Shown one piece after another: positions 55,095-64,000 of a DNA stretch of 64,000 nucleotides (position 1 is its first letter; each line of letters opens with the position of its first letter). The notes below the pieces were generated by a model that worked only from the letters and a program-made list of their open reading frames with translations, did not search any database and was not told the DNA's origin. Made by a program: the position numbers and the translations under genes. The stretch comes from Flavobacteriaceae bacterium. GTDB taxonomy: Bacteria > Bacteroidota > Bacteroidia > Flavobacteriales > Flavobacteriaceae. Location of the stretch: assembly GCA_029248185.1 (NCBI GenBank), contig JAQWJV010000040.1, positions 20,479-84,478 on the forward strand, read 5' to 3'.

Positions 55095-55337
55095 ATGAAA
55101 AACCTACGGCTCAAGCCCGACATCCACAAACAACAAGCGATTGTTAAAGTTACTTTTGCATACGATCGAGAGCTGATTGATTTGATCAAAAAACAAAAGG
55201 GAGCCCTGTGGAGTCAATGCGTTGAAAAACAGGTATTTAAAAGAAATAAAAACGACACCACAACAAGGTGTAAAAATGCATTAAAACGCAGTTTAGCCAA
55301 ACCGTTGTACTTTGTTTCAAAGGACCAGGATAAATAA
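55095..55337 (+). pseudogene. Probable N-terminal remnant of a tyrosine recombinase/integrase
   Basis: 80 residues reading LRLKPDIHKQQAIVKVTFAYDRELIDLIKKQKGALWSQCV. This resembles the short beta-rich N-terminal part of Bacteroidota XerD-like integrases (pattern: LKP.hHkg...v...F.yd.eLi..ik...GA.WS...kcWy), which precedes the SAM-like and catalytic domains of a roughly 370-residue enzyme. Here everything after the first module is gone, and the place where CWY is expected reads KQVF. No catalytic Arg-His-Tyr is present. I infer decay of a former mobile-element or Xer-like gene; a small stand-alone protein is the alternative. Confidence 0.42.
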
Positions 55338-55372
55338 CAAAAAAAACCGCAATTTACATTGCGGTTTTTTTT
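55338..55372. terminator. Bidirectional terminator between the integrase remnant and the rpo operon
   Basis: AAAAAACCGCAA-tttaca-TTGCGGTTTTTTTT is a perfect 12-bp stem with A/T runs on both sides, so it can stop transcription from both convergent units. Confidence 0.88.
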
Positions 55373-55374
55373 GT

Positions 55375-55689
55375 TTATGCCTCTCCAGTAGGCCCAAAGT
55401 TAAGGGGAATTGGAGGAGGTTCATTTGTCGTAATTGTTCCGTTTGCGGCCTCATAACGTTTGATATTATCACCCAAGGCTTTGTGAAAGCGTTTGATGTG
55501 ATCAGGTGTTAAGATGACACGAGACTTGACTCTCGCTTTGGGCGCACCCGGCATTACGGTGATAAAATCGACTATAAACTCAGCTGCTGAATGATTGATA
55601 ATGGCTAAATTAGAATAGACACCATCTGCAATACTTTCATCAATTGAGATATTCAACTGTTGGTCTTTGGGGGCGTTTTTATCACTCAT
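55375..55689 (-). CDS. DUF3467 protein
   Basis: 104-residue protein of a family widespread in bacteria and unknown in function. Recognisable segments are LNISIDESIADGVYSNLAIINHSAAEFIVDFITVMPGAPKARVKSRVILTPDHIKRFHKAL, followed by a proline-rich tail (NEPPPIPLNFGPTGEA). It is 2 bp downstream of rpoC and ends the rplL-rpoB-rpoC transcript, a placement seen in many Bacteroidota; a link to transcription or translation is inferred only from this. Confidence 0.9.
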   Translation of the reverse strand: MSDKNAPKDQQLNISIDESIADGVYSNLAIINHSAAEFIVDFITVMPGAPKARVKSRVILTPDHIKRFHKALGDNIKRYEAANGTITTNEPPPIPLNFGPTGEA

Positions 55690-55691
55690 AA

Positions 55692-58600
55692 TTAGAAACT
55701 AATTTCTTCTTCCTTATCAATTAAAAGACTCTTGTATTCGTCTTTTGATCCCACAAGAACATCGTTATAAGCTCTAAGTCCAGTACCCGCAGGAATTTTA
55801 TGTCCTACAATTACATTTTCTTTTAAGCCTTCTAAGAAATCGACTTTACCACTAACCGCTGCTTCATTCAATACTTTGGTCGTTTCTTGGAACGAAGCCG
55901 CAGAAATAAAGGATTTGGTTTGTAGTGACGCTCTTGTAATACCTTGTAACTCGGGAGTTGCAGTTGCAGGTTCAGCATCACGCGCCATCACCAACTGTTT
56001 GTCTTCTCGAGTTAACAATGAATTCTCATCTCTTAACTGACGTACAGAAATAATCTGCCCTTGTTTTAAGTTTTCAGAGTCTCCCACTTCTTCAACAATT
56101 TTCATTCCGAATAAGTCATCATTCTCTTGAATAAAGTCATAACGGAACACCAATTGATTTTCTAAGAAAATAGAATCTCCTGGATCTTGAATTCTCACTT
56201 TACGCATCATTTGACGAACTACTACTTCAAAGTGCTTGTCGTTGATCTTCACTCCTTGTAAACGGTAAACTTCTTGAATTTCATTCACTAAGTACTGTTG
56301 TACCGCAGAAGGTCCTTTAATGGACAAGATATCGGCTGGAGTCGTAGAACCATCAGACAATGACATTCCCGCTTTCACGAAGTCATTTTCTTGTACCAAA
56401 ATTTGATTGGACAGTTTCACCAAATATTTCTTGATGTCTCCAAACTTAGATTCTACAATGATTTCACGGTTACCTCTTTTGATTTTTCCAAAAGAAACAA
56501 CACCATCGATTTCAGAAACAACCGCTGGATTTGAAGGATTACGAGCTTCGAATAATTCCGTAACTCGTGGTAAACCTCCAGTAATATCACCTGATTTAGC
56601 AGATTTTCTTGGGATTTTAACCAATACTTTTCCTTCTTCTATTTGATCTCCTTCATTTACAATTAGGTGTGCGCCTACAGGTAAGTTGTATGAACGCAAG
56701 ACATTTCCTTTCTTGTCGGCAATCGACAAGGTTGGAATCACCTTTTTGTTTCTCGATTCAGAAATTACTTTTTCTTGGAATCCAGTTTGTTCGTCTATTT
56801 CAACTTGATAGGTTACCCCTTGTTCGATATTTTCAAAAATGATTTTACCCGTAAATTCAGATACAATTACCCCATTAAATGGATCCCATTTACAGACTAC
56901 TGTACCCTCTTTAATTTTCGAGCCGTTTTTGATGTGCAATGAAGATCCGTAAGGAATATTATTGGTACTCAAAACACTCTTAGTGTTGGCATCAATGATT
57001 TTAATTTCAGAGGTTCTGGAAATTACGATTTCAGCTGTATTTCCATCACTATCTTTTCCTTGAACTGTTTTCAAGTCTTCTATCTCAGCTATACCATCAA
57101 ATTTTGCAAGGAGTTTATTCTCTTCAGAAATGTTTCCTGCAACCCCTCCAACGTGGAAGGTTCTTAAGGTTAACTGAGTTCCTGGCTCTCCAATAGATTG
57201 CGCAGCAATAACTCCAACAGCTTCCCCACGTTGCACCATATTACCTGTTGCAAGGTTTCGTCCATAACATTTTACACAAATCCCTTTTTTAGCAGCACAA
57301 GTTAACGGAGAACGCACTTCTACTGATTCAATAGGACTGTTCTCTACAAGTGTTACATGAGGATCTAATATTTCTTGACCGGATTCAACAATGATGTCGT
57401 TGGTTCTTGGATCAACAATATTATGAAGCGCAACACGTCCCAAAATTCGTTCTCCAAGGGTTTCAACAACCTCTTCATTCTTTTTAAGTGGTTTTACTTC
57501 AACTCCGCGCAAGGTTCCACAGTCTTCAATGTTTACAATTACATCTTGAGAGACATCGTGTAAACGACGTGTTAAGTATCCCGCATCTGCCGTTTTAAGG
57601 GCTGTATCCGCAAGACCTTTTCGTGCTCCGTGCGTAGAAATAAAGTATTCTAAAATAGAAAGTCCTTCTTTAAAGTTCGATAGAATTGGATTTTCAATAA
57701 TTTCACCCCCTCCAACATTTGATTTTTTCGGTTTGGCCATCAAACCACGCATACCCGTCAACTGTCGGATTTGTTCTTTAGATCCACGTGCTCCTGAATC
57801 TAACATCATGAACACCGAATTAAATCCTTGTTGATCTTCACTGATTCGCGTCATCGCCAATTCAGTCAATTGCGCATTGGTAGAAGTCCAAATATCAATC
57901 ACCTGATTGTAACGTTCGTTATTGGTGATTAATCCCATATTATAATTTCCGATAATGCCGTCAACTTGTTTGTTGGCATCGTCAATCATACTCAACTTTT
58001 CTGGTGGAATAATAATATCTCCTAAGCTAAAGGACAGTCCCCCTTTGAAGGCAAAACCGTATCCCATCCCTTTGATTTTATCTAAAAAGTCAGCGGTTTC
58101 TGGAACACTTGTTACCTTAAGGATATCTCCAATAATTTCGCGCAGGTTTTTCTTTGTCAATACAACGTTGAAGAACCCAGCTTGTTCGGGAACAACCTCG
58201 TTAAATAAGACACGTCCAACCGTAGTATCAATGATTTGGTAAACGAGTTCCCTCTCTTCATTAAAGTCTTTTGCTCTGATTTTAATCATTGCATTCAGCT
58301 CAACACGCTTTTCATTGTAAGCAATGTGCACTTCTTCAGTCGAATAGAAAATCAATCCTTCGCCTTTAACTTTATGCTTGGAAGTAGATTTTCTTGCTTT
58401 GGTCATATAATACAGACCCAAAACCATGTCTTGAGAAGGCACTGTAATCGGTGATCCGTTTGCTGGGTTCAAAATACTGTGAGAAGCCAACATCAAAAGC
58501 TGACATTCCAAAATTGCTTCCGGTCCAAGAGGCAAGTGAACCGCCATCTGATCCCCATCAAAGTCGGCGTTGAATGCCGTACAGACTAAAGGATGCAGTT

Positions 58601-59993
58601 GAATTGCTTTTCCTTCGATTAATTTAGGCTGGAAAGCCTGAATTCCTAATCGGTGTAAGGTAGGAGCACGATTCAGCAATACGGGATGTCCTTTAAGAAC
58701 ATTCTCTAAAATATCCCAAACCACGGGTTCTTTGCGATCGATAATCTTTTTTGCAGATTTTACCGTTTTCACAATTCCCCTTTCAATAATCTTACGAATG
58801 ATGAAGGGTTTGTATAATTCGGCTGCCATATCTTTTGGCAATCCACATTCAAATAATTTTAATTCAGGTCCAACAACAATTACAGAACGTGCAGAATAAT
58901 CCACACGTTTCCCTAATAAGTTTTGACGAAAACGCCCTTGCTTTCCTTTTAGGGAATCCGATAGCGATTTCAAGGGTCTGTTCGAGTCGGTTTTTACCGC
59001 AGAAGACTTGCGCGTGTTGTCAAATAAAGAATCTACGGATTCTTGCAACATACGTTTCTCATTTCTAAGAATTACTTCAGGTGCTTTGATCTCGACCAAA
59101 CGCTTCAAACGGTTGTTTCTGATAATCACACGACGGTATAAGTCATTTAAATCAGAGGTTGCAAAACGACCTCCATCTAAAGGAACAAGGGGACGTAATT
59201 CAGGTGGAATTACAGGAATCACTTTCATGATCATCCATTGAGGAAGATTTTCACCCCGCTCATTGGCATCACGGAAAGCCTCTACCACTTGTAATCTTTT
59301 TAACGCTTCTGTTTTACGTTGCTTAGAGGTTTCGTTATTTGCTTTGTGACGTAATTCATAAGACAAGGCTTCTAGATCAATACGAGAAAGCAATTCGATC
59401 AAACATTCAGCACCCATTTTGGCGATGAATTTATCGGGATCACTATCCTCTTTGTATTGATTTTCCGCTGGAATTTGTTCCATTACATTGAGGTACTCTT
59501 CCTCTGTAAGGAAATCCATTGGCTGTAGTGGCTCACCTTCTTCATTTTTAGCAATACCCGGCTGAATAACAACATAGCGCTCGTAGTATATGATCATATC
59601 CAATTTCTTGGAAGGCAATCCTAAAAGGTATCCTATTTTGTTAGGAAGTGAACGGAAATACCAGATATGGGCCACAGGAACCACAAGATTAATATGACCT
59701 ACTCGATCACGTCTTACTTTCTTTTCGGTAACTTCTACTCCACATCGATCACAAACTATTCCTTTGTAACGAATACGCTTGTATTTTCCACAGGCACACT
59801 CATAATCCTTTACAGGACCAAAAATACGCTCGCAAAATAATCCATCACGTTCGGGTTTGTGGGTTCTATAATTAATTGTTTCTGGCTTTAGAACTTCCCC
59901 ACGAGAGTTTCCAAGAATTACTTCTGGAGAAGCTAAACCGATTGCAATTTTATTGAATTTTTTTTGGGTAATGATTTCGTTATTTCTAGCCAT
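55692..59993 (-). CDS. rpoC: DNA-directed RNA polymerase subunit beta'
   Basis: 1433 residues, the normal size for Bacteroidota. The N-terminal zinc finger ([23 protein letters not shown], about 67-90), the rudder and lid region [51 protein letters not shown], the catalytic Mg site [16 protein letters not shown] (near residue 475), the bridge helix and trigger-loop region GAEP-like segment ([24 protein letters not shown]) and the second zinc site ([16 protein letters not shown]) are all present. 24 bp separate it from rpoB. Confidence 0.98.
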   Translation of the reverse strand: MARNNEIITQKKFNKIAIGLASPEVILGNSRGEVLKPETINYRTHKPERDGLFCERIFGPVKDYECACGKYKRIRYKGIVCDRCGVEVTEKKVRRDRVGHINLVVPVAHIWYFRSLPNKIGYLLGLPSKKLDMIIYYERYVVIQPGIAKNEEGEPLQPMDFLTEEEYLNVMEQIPAENQYKEDSDPDKFIAKMGAECLIELLSRIDLEALSYELRHKANNETSKQRKTEALKRLQVVEAFRDANERGENLPQWMIMKVIPVIPPELRPLVPLDGGRFATSDLNDLYRRVIIRNNRLKRLVEIKAPEVILRNEKRMLQESVDSLFDNTRKSSAVKTDSNRPLKSLSDSLKGKQGRFRQNLLGKRVDYSARSVIVVGPELKLFECGLPKDMAAELYKPFIIRKIIERGIVKTVKSAKKIIDRKEPVVWDILENVLKGHPVLLNRAPTLHRLGIQAFQPKLIEGKAIQLHPLVCTAFNADFDGDQMAVHLPLGPEAILECQLLMLASHSILNPANGSPITVPSQDMVLGLYYMTKARKSTSKHKVKGEGLIFYSTEEVHIAYNEKRVELNAMIKIRAKDFNEERELVYQIIDTTVGRVLFNEVVPEQAGFFNVVLTKKNLREIIGDILKVTSVPETADFLDKIKGMGYGFAFKGGLSFSLGDIIIPPEKLSMIDDANKQVDGIIGNYNMGLITNNERYNQVIDIWTSTNAQLTELAMTRISEDQQGFNSVFMMLDSGARGSKEQIRQLTGMRGLMAKPKKSNVGGGEIIENPILSNFKEGLSILEYFISTHGARKGLADTALKTADAGYLTRRLHDVSQDVIVNIEDCGTLRGVEVKPLKKNEEVVETLGERILGRVALHNIVDPRTNDIIVESGQEILDPHVTLVENSPIESVEVRSPLTCAAKKGICVKCYGRNLATGNMVQRGEAVGVIAAQSIGEPGTQLTLRTFHVGGVAGNISEENKLLAKFDGIAEIEDLKTVQGKDSDGNTAEIVISRTSEIKIIDANTKSVLSTNNIPYGSSLHIKNGSKIKEGTVVCKWDPFNGVIVSEFTGKIIFENIEQGVTYQVEIDEQTGFQEKVISESRNKKVIPTLSIADKKGNVLRSYNLPVGAHLIVNEGDQIEEGKVLVKIPRKSAKSGDITGGLPRVTELFEARNPSNPAVVSEIDGVVSFGKIKRGNREIIVESKFGDIKKYLVKLSNQILVQENDFVKAGMSLSDGSTTPADILSIKGPSAVQQYLVNEIQEVYRLQGVKINDKHFEVVVRQMMRKVRIQDPGDSIFLENQLVFRYDFIQENDDLFGMKIVEEVGDSENLKQGQIISVRQLRDENSLLTREDKQLVMARDAEPATATPELQGITRASLQTKSFISAASFQETTKVLNEAAVSGKVDFLEGLKENVIVGHKIPAGTGLRAYNDVLVGSKDEYKSLLIDKEEEISF

Positions 59994-60017
59994 TGCTAAA
60001 TGTCGTCTTAAATTAAA

Positions 60018-63000
60018 TTATTCTTCCAATCGAATGTCGAGTCCAAGTCCTTTCAGTTCGTGCATTAACACGTTAAAGGATTCTGGCAAACCAGGTTCAG
60101 GCAAGGTGTCGCCTTTCACAATGGCCTCATAGGTTTTTGCTCTCCCTATGACATCATCGGATTTAACTGTCAAAATTTCTTGCAGTGTACTAGAAGCTCC
60201 GTAAGCCTCTAATGCCCATACCTCCATTTCTCCAAAACGTTGTCCTCCAAATTGCGCTTTTCCTCCAAGAGGCTGTTGCGTAATCAAAGAGTACGGTCCA
60301 ATAGAACGTGAGTGCATTTTGTCATCAACCATATGTCCTAATTTTAACATATAGATTACCCCTACTGTAGCAGGTTGATCAAAACGTTCTCCGGTTCCAC
60401 CGTCATATAAATAAGAATGTCCATATAAAGGAACATTACCTTTTTCTGTCAAGGCATTGATTTCCTCGATGGTCGCCCCATCAAAAATAGGTGTAGCATA
60501 TTTCTCTCCTAAATTCTGACCTGCCCAACCTAAAACGGTTTCATAAATCTGACCAATATTCATTCGAGAAGGTACTCCTAATGGATTCAATACAATATCT
60601 ACTGGAGTTCCATCTTCCAAGAAAGGCATTTCTTCTTCACGTACAATACGTGCAACAATCCCTTTATTTCCGTGACGTCCTGCCATCTTATCCCCTACTT
60701 TAAGCTTACGCTTTTTGGCGATGTAAATTTTAGCAAGTTTCTTAATACCTGCAGGCAGTTCGTCTCCAACACTGATCGTAAATTTCTCACGACGTAAGGC
60801 CCCTTGAAGGTCATTTTCTTTGATTTTATAATTGTGAATCAGATCCGCAATTAAATCATTGATTTCTGCAGTAGTTGTCCATGATCCCTTAGTAAGGTGT
60901 GTGTAATCTTCCACCCCAGTAAGTAATTTTAGAGTATATTTTTTGCCTTTTGGTAAAACTTCCTCTCCTAAATCATTTTGAACTCCTTGACAAGTTTTCC
61001 CATTTACAATGGTAAATAGTTTTTCAACTAGAACCGTTTTCAAAGCATCAAACTTGAGATCATAAGCATCTTCCAATGCATCCAACTCTTGTTTGTCTTG
61101 ATTACGTTTACGTTTATCCTTTACAGAACGTGTGAATAATTTTTTATCAATAACTACTCCGCGAAGTGAAGGGGGTGCTTTTAATGAAGCATCCTTTACA
61201 TCTCCCGCTTTGTCTCCAAAGATGGCACGTAATAATTTCTCTTCGGGGGTCGGATCCGATTCTCCTTTGGGTGTGATTTTTCCAATCAAAATATCCCCAG
61301 GATTCACTTCTGCTCCGATTCGGATCATTCCGTTTTCATCTAAATCTTTGGTTGCCTCTTCACTTACGTTAGGAATGTCATTGGTTAATTCCTCTGTTCC
61401 TAATTTAGTGTCTCTAACGTCTAATGAATATTCATCAATATGAATTGATGTAAAGATATCCTGACGTACCACTTTTTCAGAGATCACGATAGCATCCTCA
61501 AAGTTGTACCCTTTCCAAGGCATAAAAGCTACCTTCAAGTTTCTACCCAAAGCTAATTCTCCTGCTTCGGTTGCATATCCTTGGCATAAAACTTGTCCCT
61601 TGGTCACTCGATCTCCTTTTTGGACAATCGGTTTCAAGTTAATACAAGTTCCCTGATTCGTTTTTCTAAACTTAATTAAGTTGTACGATTTTGTATCTCC
61701 ATCAAAACTGATTAAATCGTCTTGCTCTGAAAAATCGTATTTGATCGTTATTTTGTTGGCATCAACATACTCAACCACACCATCGTTCTCGGCATTAATT
61801 AAGACACGAGAATCCGAAGCTACTTGCTTTTCGAGTCCTGTTCCAACAATTGGAGATTCAGGGCGCAACAAAGGAACGGCCTGACGCATCATGTTGGATC
61901 CCATCAATGCACGGTTCGCATCATCATGCTCCAAGAAAGGAATCAAAGAAGCAGAAATAGATGCAATTTGGTTGGGTGCAACATCCGTATAATTTACTTG
62001 ATCTGGAGTTACAACTGGAAAATCGGCTTGGTCTCGAGCAATAACTTTTTCGTCAAGAATTTTTCCTGCTTTATCAAAGTTTACGTTTGCTTGAGTAATC
62101 AATTGATTTTCTTCCTCTTCAGCACTCAAGTATATAGTTTCTTTAAGATTGATCACCCCATTTTCAACCTTTCGGTAAGGAGTTTCAATGAACCCTAGGT
62201 TATTTACTTTAGCAAATACTCCTAAGGAAGAAATCAATCCAATATTGGGTCCCTCTGGGGTTTCAATGGGACATAGTCTTCCGTAGTGTGTATAGTGTAC
62301 ATCACGCACCTCAAATCCTGCTCGCTCTCTTGACAGTCCACCTGGCCCAAGGGCAGAAAGACGACGCTTGTGCGTAATTTCAGCTAATGGGTTGGTTTGA
62401 TCCATAAACTGAGAAAGCTGATTGGTTCCGAAGAAAGAGTTGATTACAGAGGAAAGTGTTTTTGCATTAATCAAGTCAATGGGAGTGAACACCTCGTTGT
62501 CTCGAACATTCATTCGCTCACGAATGGTTCGAGCCATTCTGGCTAAACCTACTCCAAATTGAGAAGATAATTGCTCTCCTACCGTTCGTACACGTCGGTT
62601 AGATAAGTGATCAATATCATCAATCTCTGCTTTCGAATTAATCAACTCGATCAAATATTTGATGATGGTAATGATGTCTAACTTGGTTAAAACTTGCTTA
62701 TCCATTTCAACGTCTAAGCCCAGTTTTTTATTCATTCTATAACGACCTACTTCACCCAGGTTGTAGCGTTGATCAGAGAAAAATAATTTATCAATGATCC
62801 CACGTGCCGTATCTTCATCTGGCGGTTCTGCGTTACGTAATTGTCTGTAAATATGTTCTACTGCTTCTTTTTCCGAGTTAGTAGGATCTTTTTGAAGTGT
62901 ATTGTAAATGATCGCATAATCAGACATATGTGCGTCAACCTTGTGTAATAATATGGTTTTAACACTGGCTTCTAGAATTTCTTCTATATGTTCTTTTTCA

Positions 63001-63827
63001 AGGACGGTATCACGGTCGATGATGATTTCATTTCGCTCGATAGAGATGACCTCTCCTGTATCTTCATCAACGAAATCTTCATGCCATGTTTTTAGAACAC
63101 GTGCCGCTAATTTTCGTCCGAGTACTTTTTTGATTCCGGTTTTAGAAACTTTAATCTCTTCAGCGAGGTCAAAAATTTCTAAGATATCTCGATCATGTTC
63201 AAAACCGATGGCTCTGAAAAGGGTTGTAACAGGTAATTTTTTCTTACGATCAATGTAGGCATACATTACGCTGTTGATGTCGGTAGCAAATTCAATCCAA
63301 GAACCTTTGAATGGAATAACACGAGCCGAATATAATTTAGTTCCATTAGCATGGAAGGACTGACCAAAGAAGACCCCTGGAGAACGGTGCAATTGAGAAA
63401 CTACAATTCGTTCTGCACCATTGATTACAAAAGTACCACTGGGAGTCATGTAAGGGATGGTACCTAAAAACACATCTTGAACGATGGTTTCAAAATCCTC
63501 ATGTTCGGGATCGGTACAATATAATTTTAAACGTGCCTTTAAAGGAACAGAATAGGTGAGTCCACGCTCGATACATTCTTGAATAGAATAACGAGGGGGA
63601 TCAACAAAATAGTCAAGAAATTCTAAAACAAATTGATTTCTTGTATCTGTAATGGGAAAATTTTCTTTAAACGTATTGAAGAGACCTTCTTCATTACGTT
63701 CGTCAGATTTGGTCTCTAGTTGGAAAAAGTCTTGGAATGATTTAATCTGAATATCCAAGAAATCCGGGTACATTGGAGTATGTTTTGCTCCTGCGAAATT
63801 TGTTCTTTGGCTCTGTTTACTAGGCAT
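60018..63827 (-). CDS. rpoB: DNA-directed RNA polymerase subunit beta
   Basis: 1269 residues. The fork and rifampicin-binding region reads [68 protein letters not shown] (about 460-530) and is wild-type in pattern. Catalytic-region lysines are in [19 protein letters not shown], and the C-terminal clamp part has [24 protein letters not shown]. First of rpoB-rpoC-DUF3467; separated from rplL by a 104-bp gap with a long hairpin. Confidence 0.98.
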   Translation of the reverse strand: MPSKQSQRTNFAGAKHTPMYPDFLDIQIKSFQDFFQLETKSDERNEEGLFNTFKENFPITDTRNQFVLEFLDYFVDPPRYSIQECIERGLTYSVPLKARLKLYCTDPEHEDFETIVQDVFLGTIPYMTPSGTFVINGAERIVVSQLHRSPGVFFGQSFHANGTKLYSARVIPFKGSWIEFATDINSVMYAYIDRKKKLPVTTLFRAIGFEHDRDILEIFDLAEEIKVSKTGIKKVLGRKLAARVLKTWHEDFVDEDTGEVISIERNEIIIDRDTVLEKEHIEEILEASVKTILLHKVDAHMSDYAIIYNTLQKDPTNSEKEAVEHIYRQLRNAEPPDEDTARGIIDKLFFSDQRYNLGEVGRYRMNKKLGLDVEMDKQVLTKLDIITIIKYLIELINSKAEIDDIDHLSNRRVRTVGEQLSSQFGVGLARMARTIRERMNVRDNEVFTPIDLINAKTLSSVINSFFGTNQLSQFMDQTNPLAEITHKRRLSALGPGGLSRERAGFEVRDVHYTHYGRLCPIETPEGPNIGLISSLGVFAKVNNLGFIETPYRKVENGVINLKETIYLSAEEEENQLITQANVNFDKAGKILDEKVIARDQADFPVVTPDQVNYTDVAPNQIASISASLIPFLEHDDANRALMGSNMMRQAVPLLRPESPIVGTGLEKQVASDSRVLINAENDGVVEYVDANKITIKYDFSEQDDLISFDGDTKSYNLIKFRKTNQGTCINLKPIVQKGDRVTKGQVLCQGYATEAGELALGRNLKVAFMPWKGYNFEDAIVISEKVVRQDIFTSIHIDEYSLDVRDTKLGTEELTNDIPNVSEEATKDLDENGMIRIGAEVNPGDILIGKITPKGESDPTPEEKLLRAIFGDKAGDVKDASLKAPPSLRGVVIDKKLFTRSVKDKRKRNQDKQELDALEDAYDLKFDALKTVLVEKLFTIVNGKTCQGVQNDLGEEVLPKGKKYTLKLLTGVEDYTHLTKGSWTTTAEINDLIADLIHNYKIKENDLQGALRREKFTISVGDELPAGIKKLAKIYIAKKRKLKVGDKMAGRHGNKGIVARIVREEEMPFLEDGTPVDIVLNPLGVPSRMNIGQIYETVLGWAGQNLGEKYATPIFDGATIEEINALTEKGNVPLYGHSYLYDGGTGERFDQPATVGVIYMLKLGHMVDDKMHSRSIGPYSLITQQPLGGKAQFGGQRFGEMEVWALEAYGASSTLQEILTVKSDDVIGRAKTYEAIVKGDTLPEPGLPESFNVLMHELKGLGLDIRLEE

Positions 63828-63871
63828 CTAACTGTTTTTTAATGGTCATATTACATTAGGGGGGCACTATA

Positions 63872-63914
63872 AAAGGGTATAGGCCTTTGGAAAAATCCAA
63901 AGACCTATGCCTTT
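63872..63914 (-). other. Long hairpin between rplL and rpoB
   Basis: On the minus strand AAAGGCATAGGTCTTTGGA-tttt-TCCAAAGGCCTATACCCTTT folds into a stem of about 18-19 bp with a G-U pair and small mismatches, followed by TTATAG rather than a long T run. It is positioned to act as a partial terminator (attenuator) or as an RNA-processing site that sets the ratio of L7/L12 to RNA polymerase, as known at the same place in E. coli. Confidence 0.65.
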
Positions 63915-63931
63915 AATGGTATGAGTTGAAA

Positions 63932-64000
63932 CTACTTAAGCTCAACCTCAGCACCAGCTTCTTCTAGAGATTTTACAAGCGCTTCCGCTTCATCTTTAGC
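63932..64000 (-). CDS. rplL: 50S ribosomal protein L7/L12, C-terminal end (5' part outside window)
   Basis: The last 22 codons before the TAG read AKDEAEALVKSLEEAGAEVELK, the C-terminal helix and strand of L7/L12. The gene continues past the right edge. It is missing from the ORF track because no start lies in the window. It is the expected gene before rpoB in the rplJL-rpoBC operon. Confidence 0.95.
   Translation of the reverse strand, partial: AKDEAEALVKSLEEAGAEVELK

Noticed and set aside
61132-62198. Several 67-124-aa ORFs antisense to rpoB
   Set aside because: Long conserved gene on the other strand; serine-rich shadow translations typical of antisense frames.

Overview
The window reads as a chromosome segment from a member of the Bacteroidota, most likely family Flavobacteriaceae. 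The evidence is low GC, promoters of the Bacteroidota type (TTTG, about 19 nt, TAnnTTTG) with no obvious Shine-Dalgarno sites, a small DUF4295 gene beside rpmB and rpmG, a guaA / LysM-PBP1 / pyrG / yidC order, BshC, and several lipoproteins and Tat-type signal peptides. Intergenic gaps are short (none above about 260 bp), which fits a compact, possibly marine genome; that is inference. No tRNA, rRNA, CRISPR array, intact prophage or insertion sequence was seen.

Layout. 1-4300: the 3' end of a carboxypeptidase-regulatory-like protein, then an exported GH20 beta-hexosaminidase and a NagX-like membrane acyltransferase (amino-sugar use). 4300-9300: Hsp20, sucC, lysA, and a CrtI/RetSat-like FAD oxidoreductase. 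9300-13900: a minus-strand cluster of a nitronate-monooxygenase-like enzyme, a sugar isomerase/epimerase, a Gfo/Idh/MocA oxidoreductase, a formylglycine-generating-enzyme-fold protein and a small exported protein. 14000-25800: a YyaL/SSP411-type thioredoxin-fold protein, then mnmA, yidC, pyrG, a LysM/PBP1 protein, guaA and bshC on the minus strand. 25900-32600: M14 carboxypeptidase, Tat-exported phosphoesterase, LVIVD lipoprotein and N-acyl-D-amino-acid deacylase. 32600-41400: rimO, an alpha/beta hydrolase, ftsY, the DUF4295/rpmG/rpmB ribosomal cluster, a four-gene run (E2 acyltransferase, exonuclease, FAA hydrolase, cinA), and recR. 41400-49000: sodium symporter, CoA-binding protein, fabH, ABC1/UbiB kinase with its TetR regulator, htpG and an AlkB-like dioxygenase. 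49000-55300: DUF5916 outer-membrane-like protein, DUF4369 lipoprotein, a small helical protein, queD, idi, prfC and a probable integrase remnant. 55300-64000: DUF3467, rpoC, rpoB and the 3' end of rplL.

Most genes are housekeeping. The most unusual signals are regulatory. At guaA, recR and (imperfectly) bshC a Bacteroidota -7 element ends exactly three bases before the ATG, predicting leaderless transcripts, and its final TTG is what makes the ORF track start two codons early. There are also two strong palindromes (sucC/lysA and hsp20 upstream regions), a long hairpin between rplL and rpoB, and a truncated tyrosine-recombinase N-terminus that keeps a promoter box and a terminator. I did not find a convincing new multi-gene system; the least explained cluster is the 9.3-13.9 kb operon.
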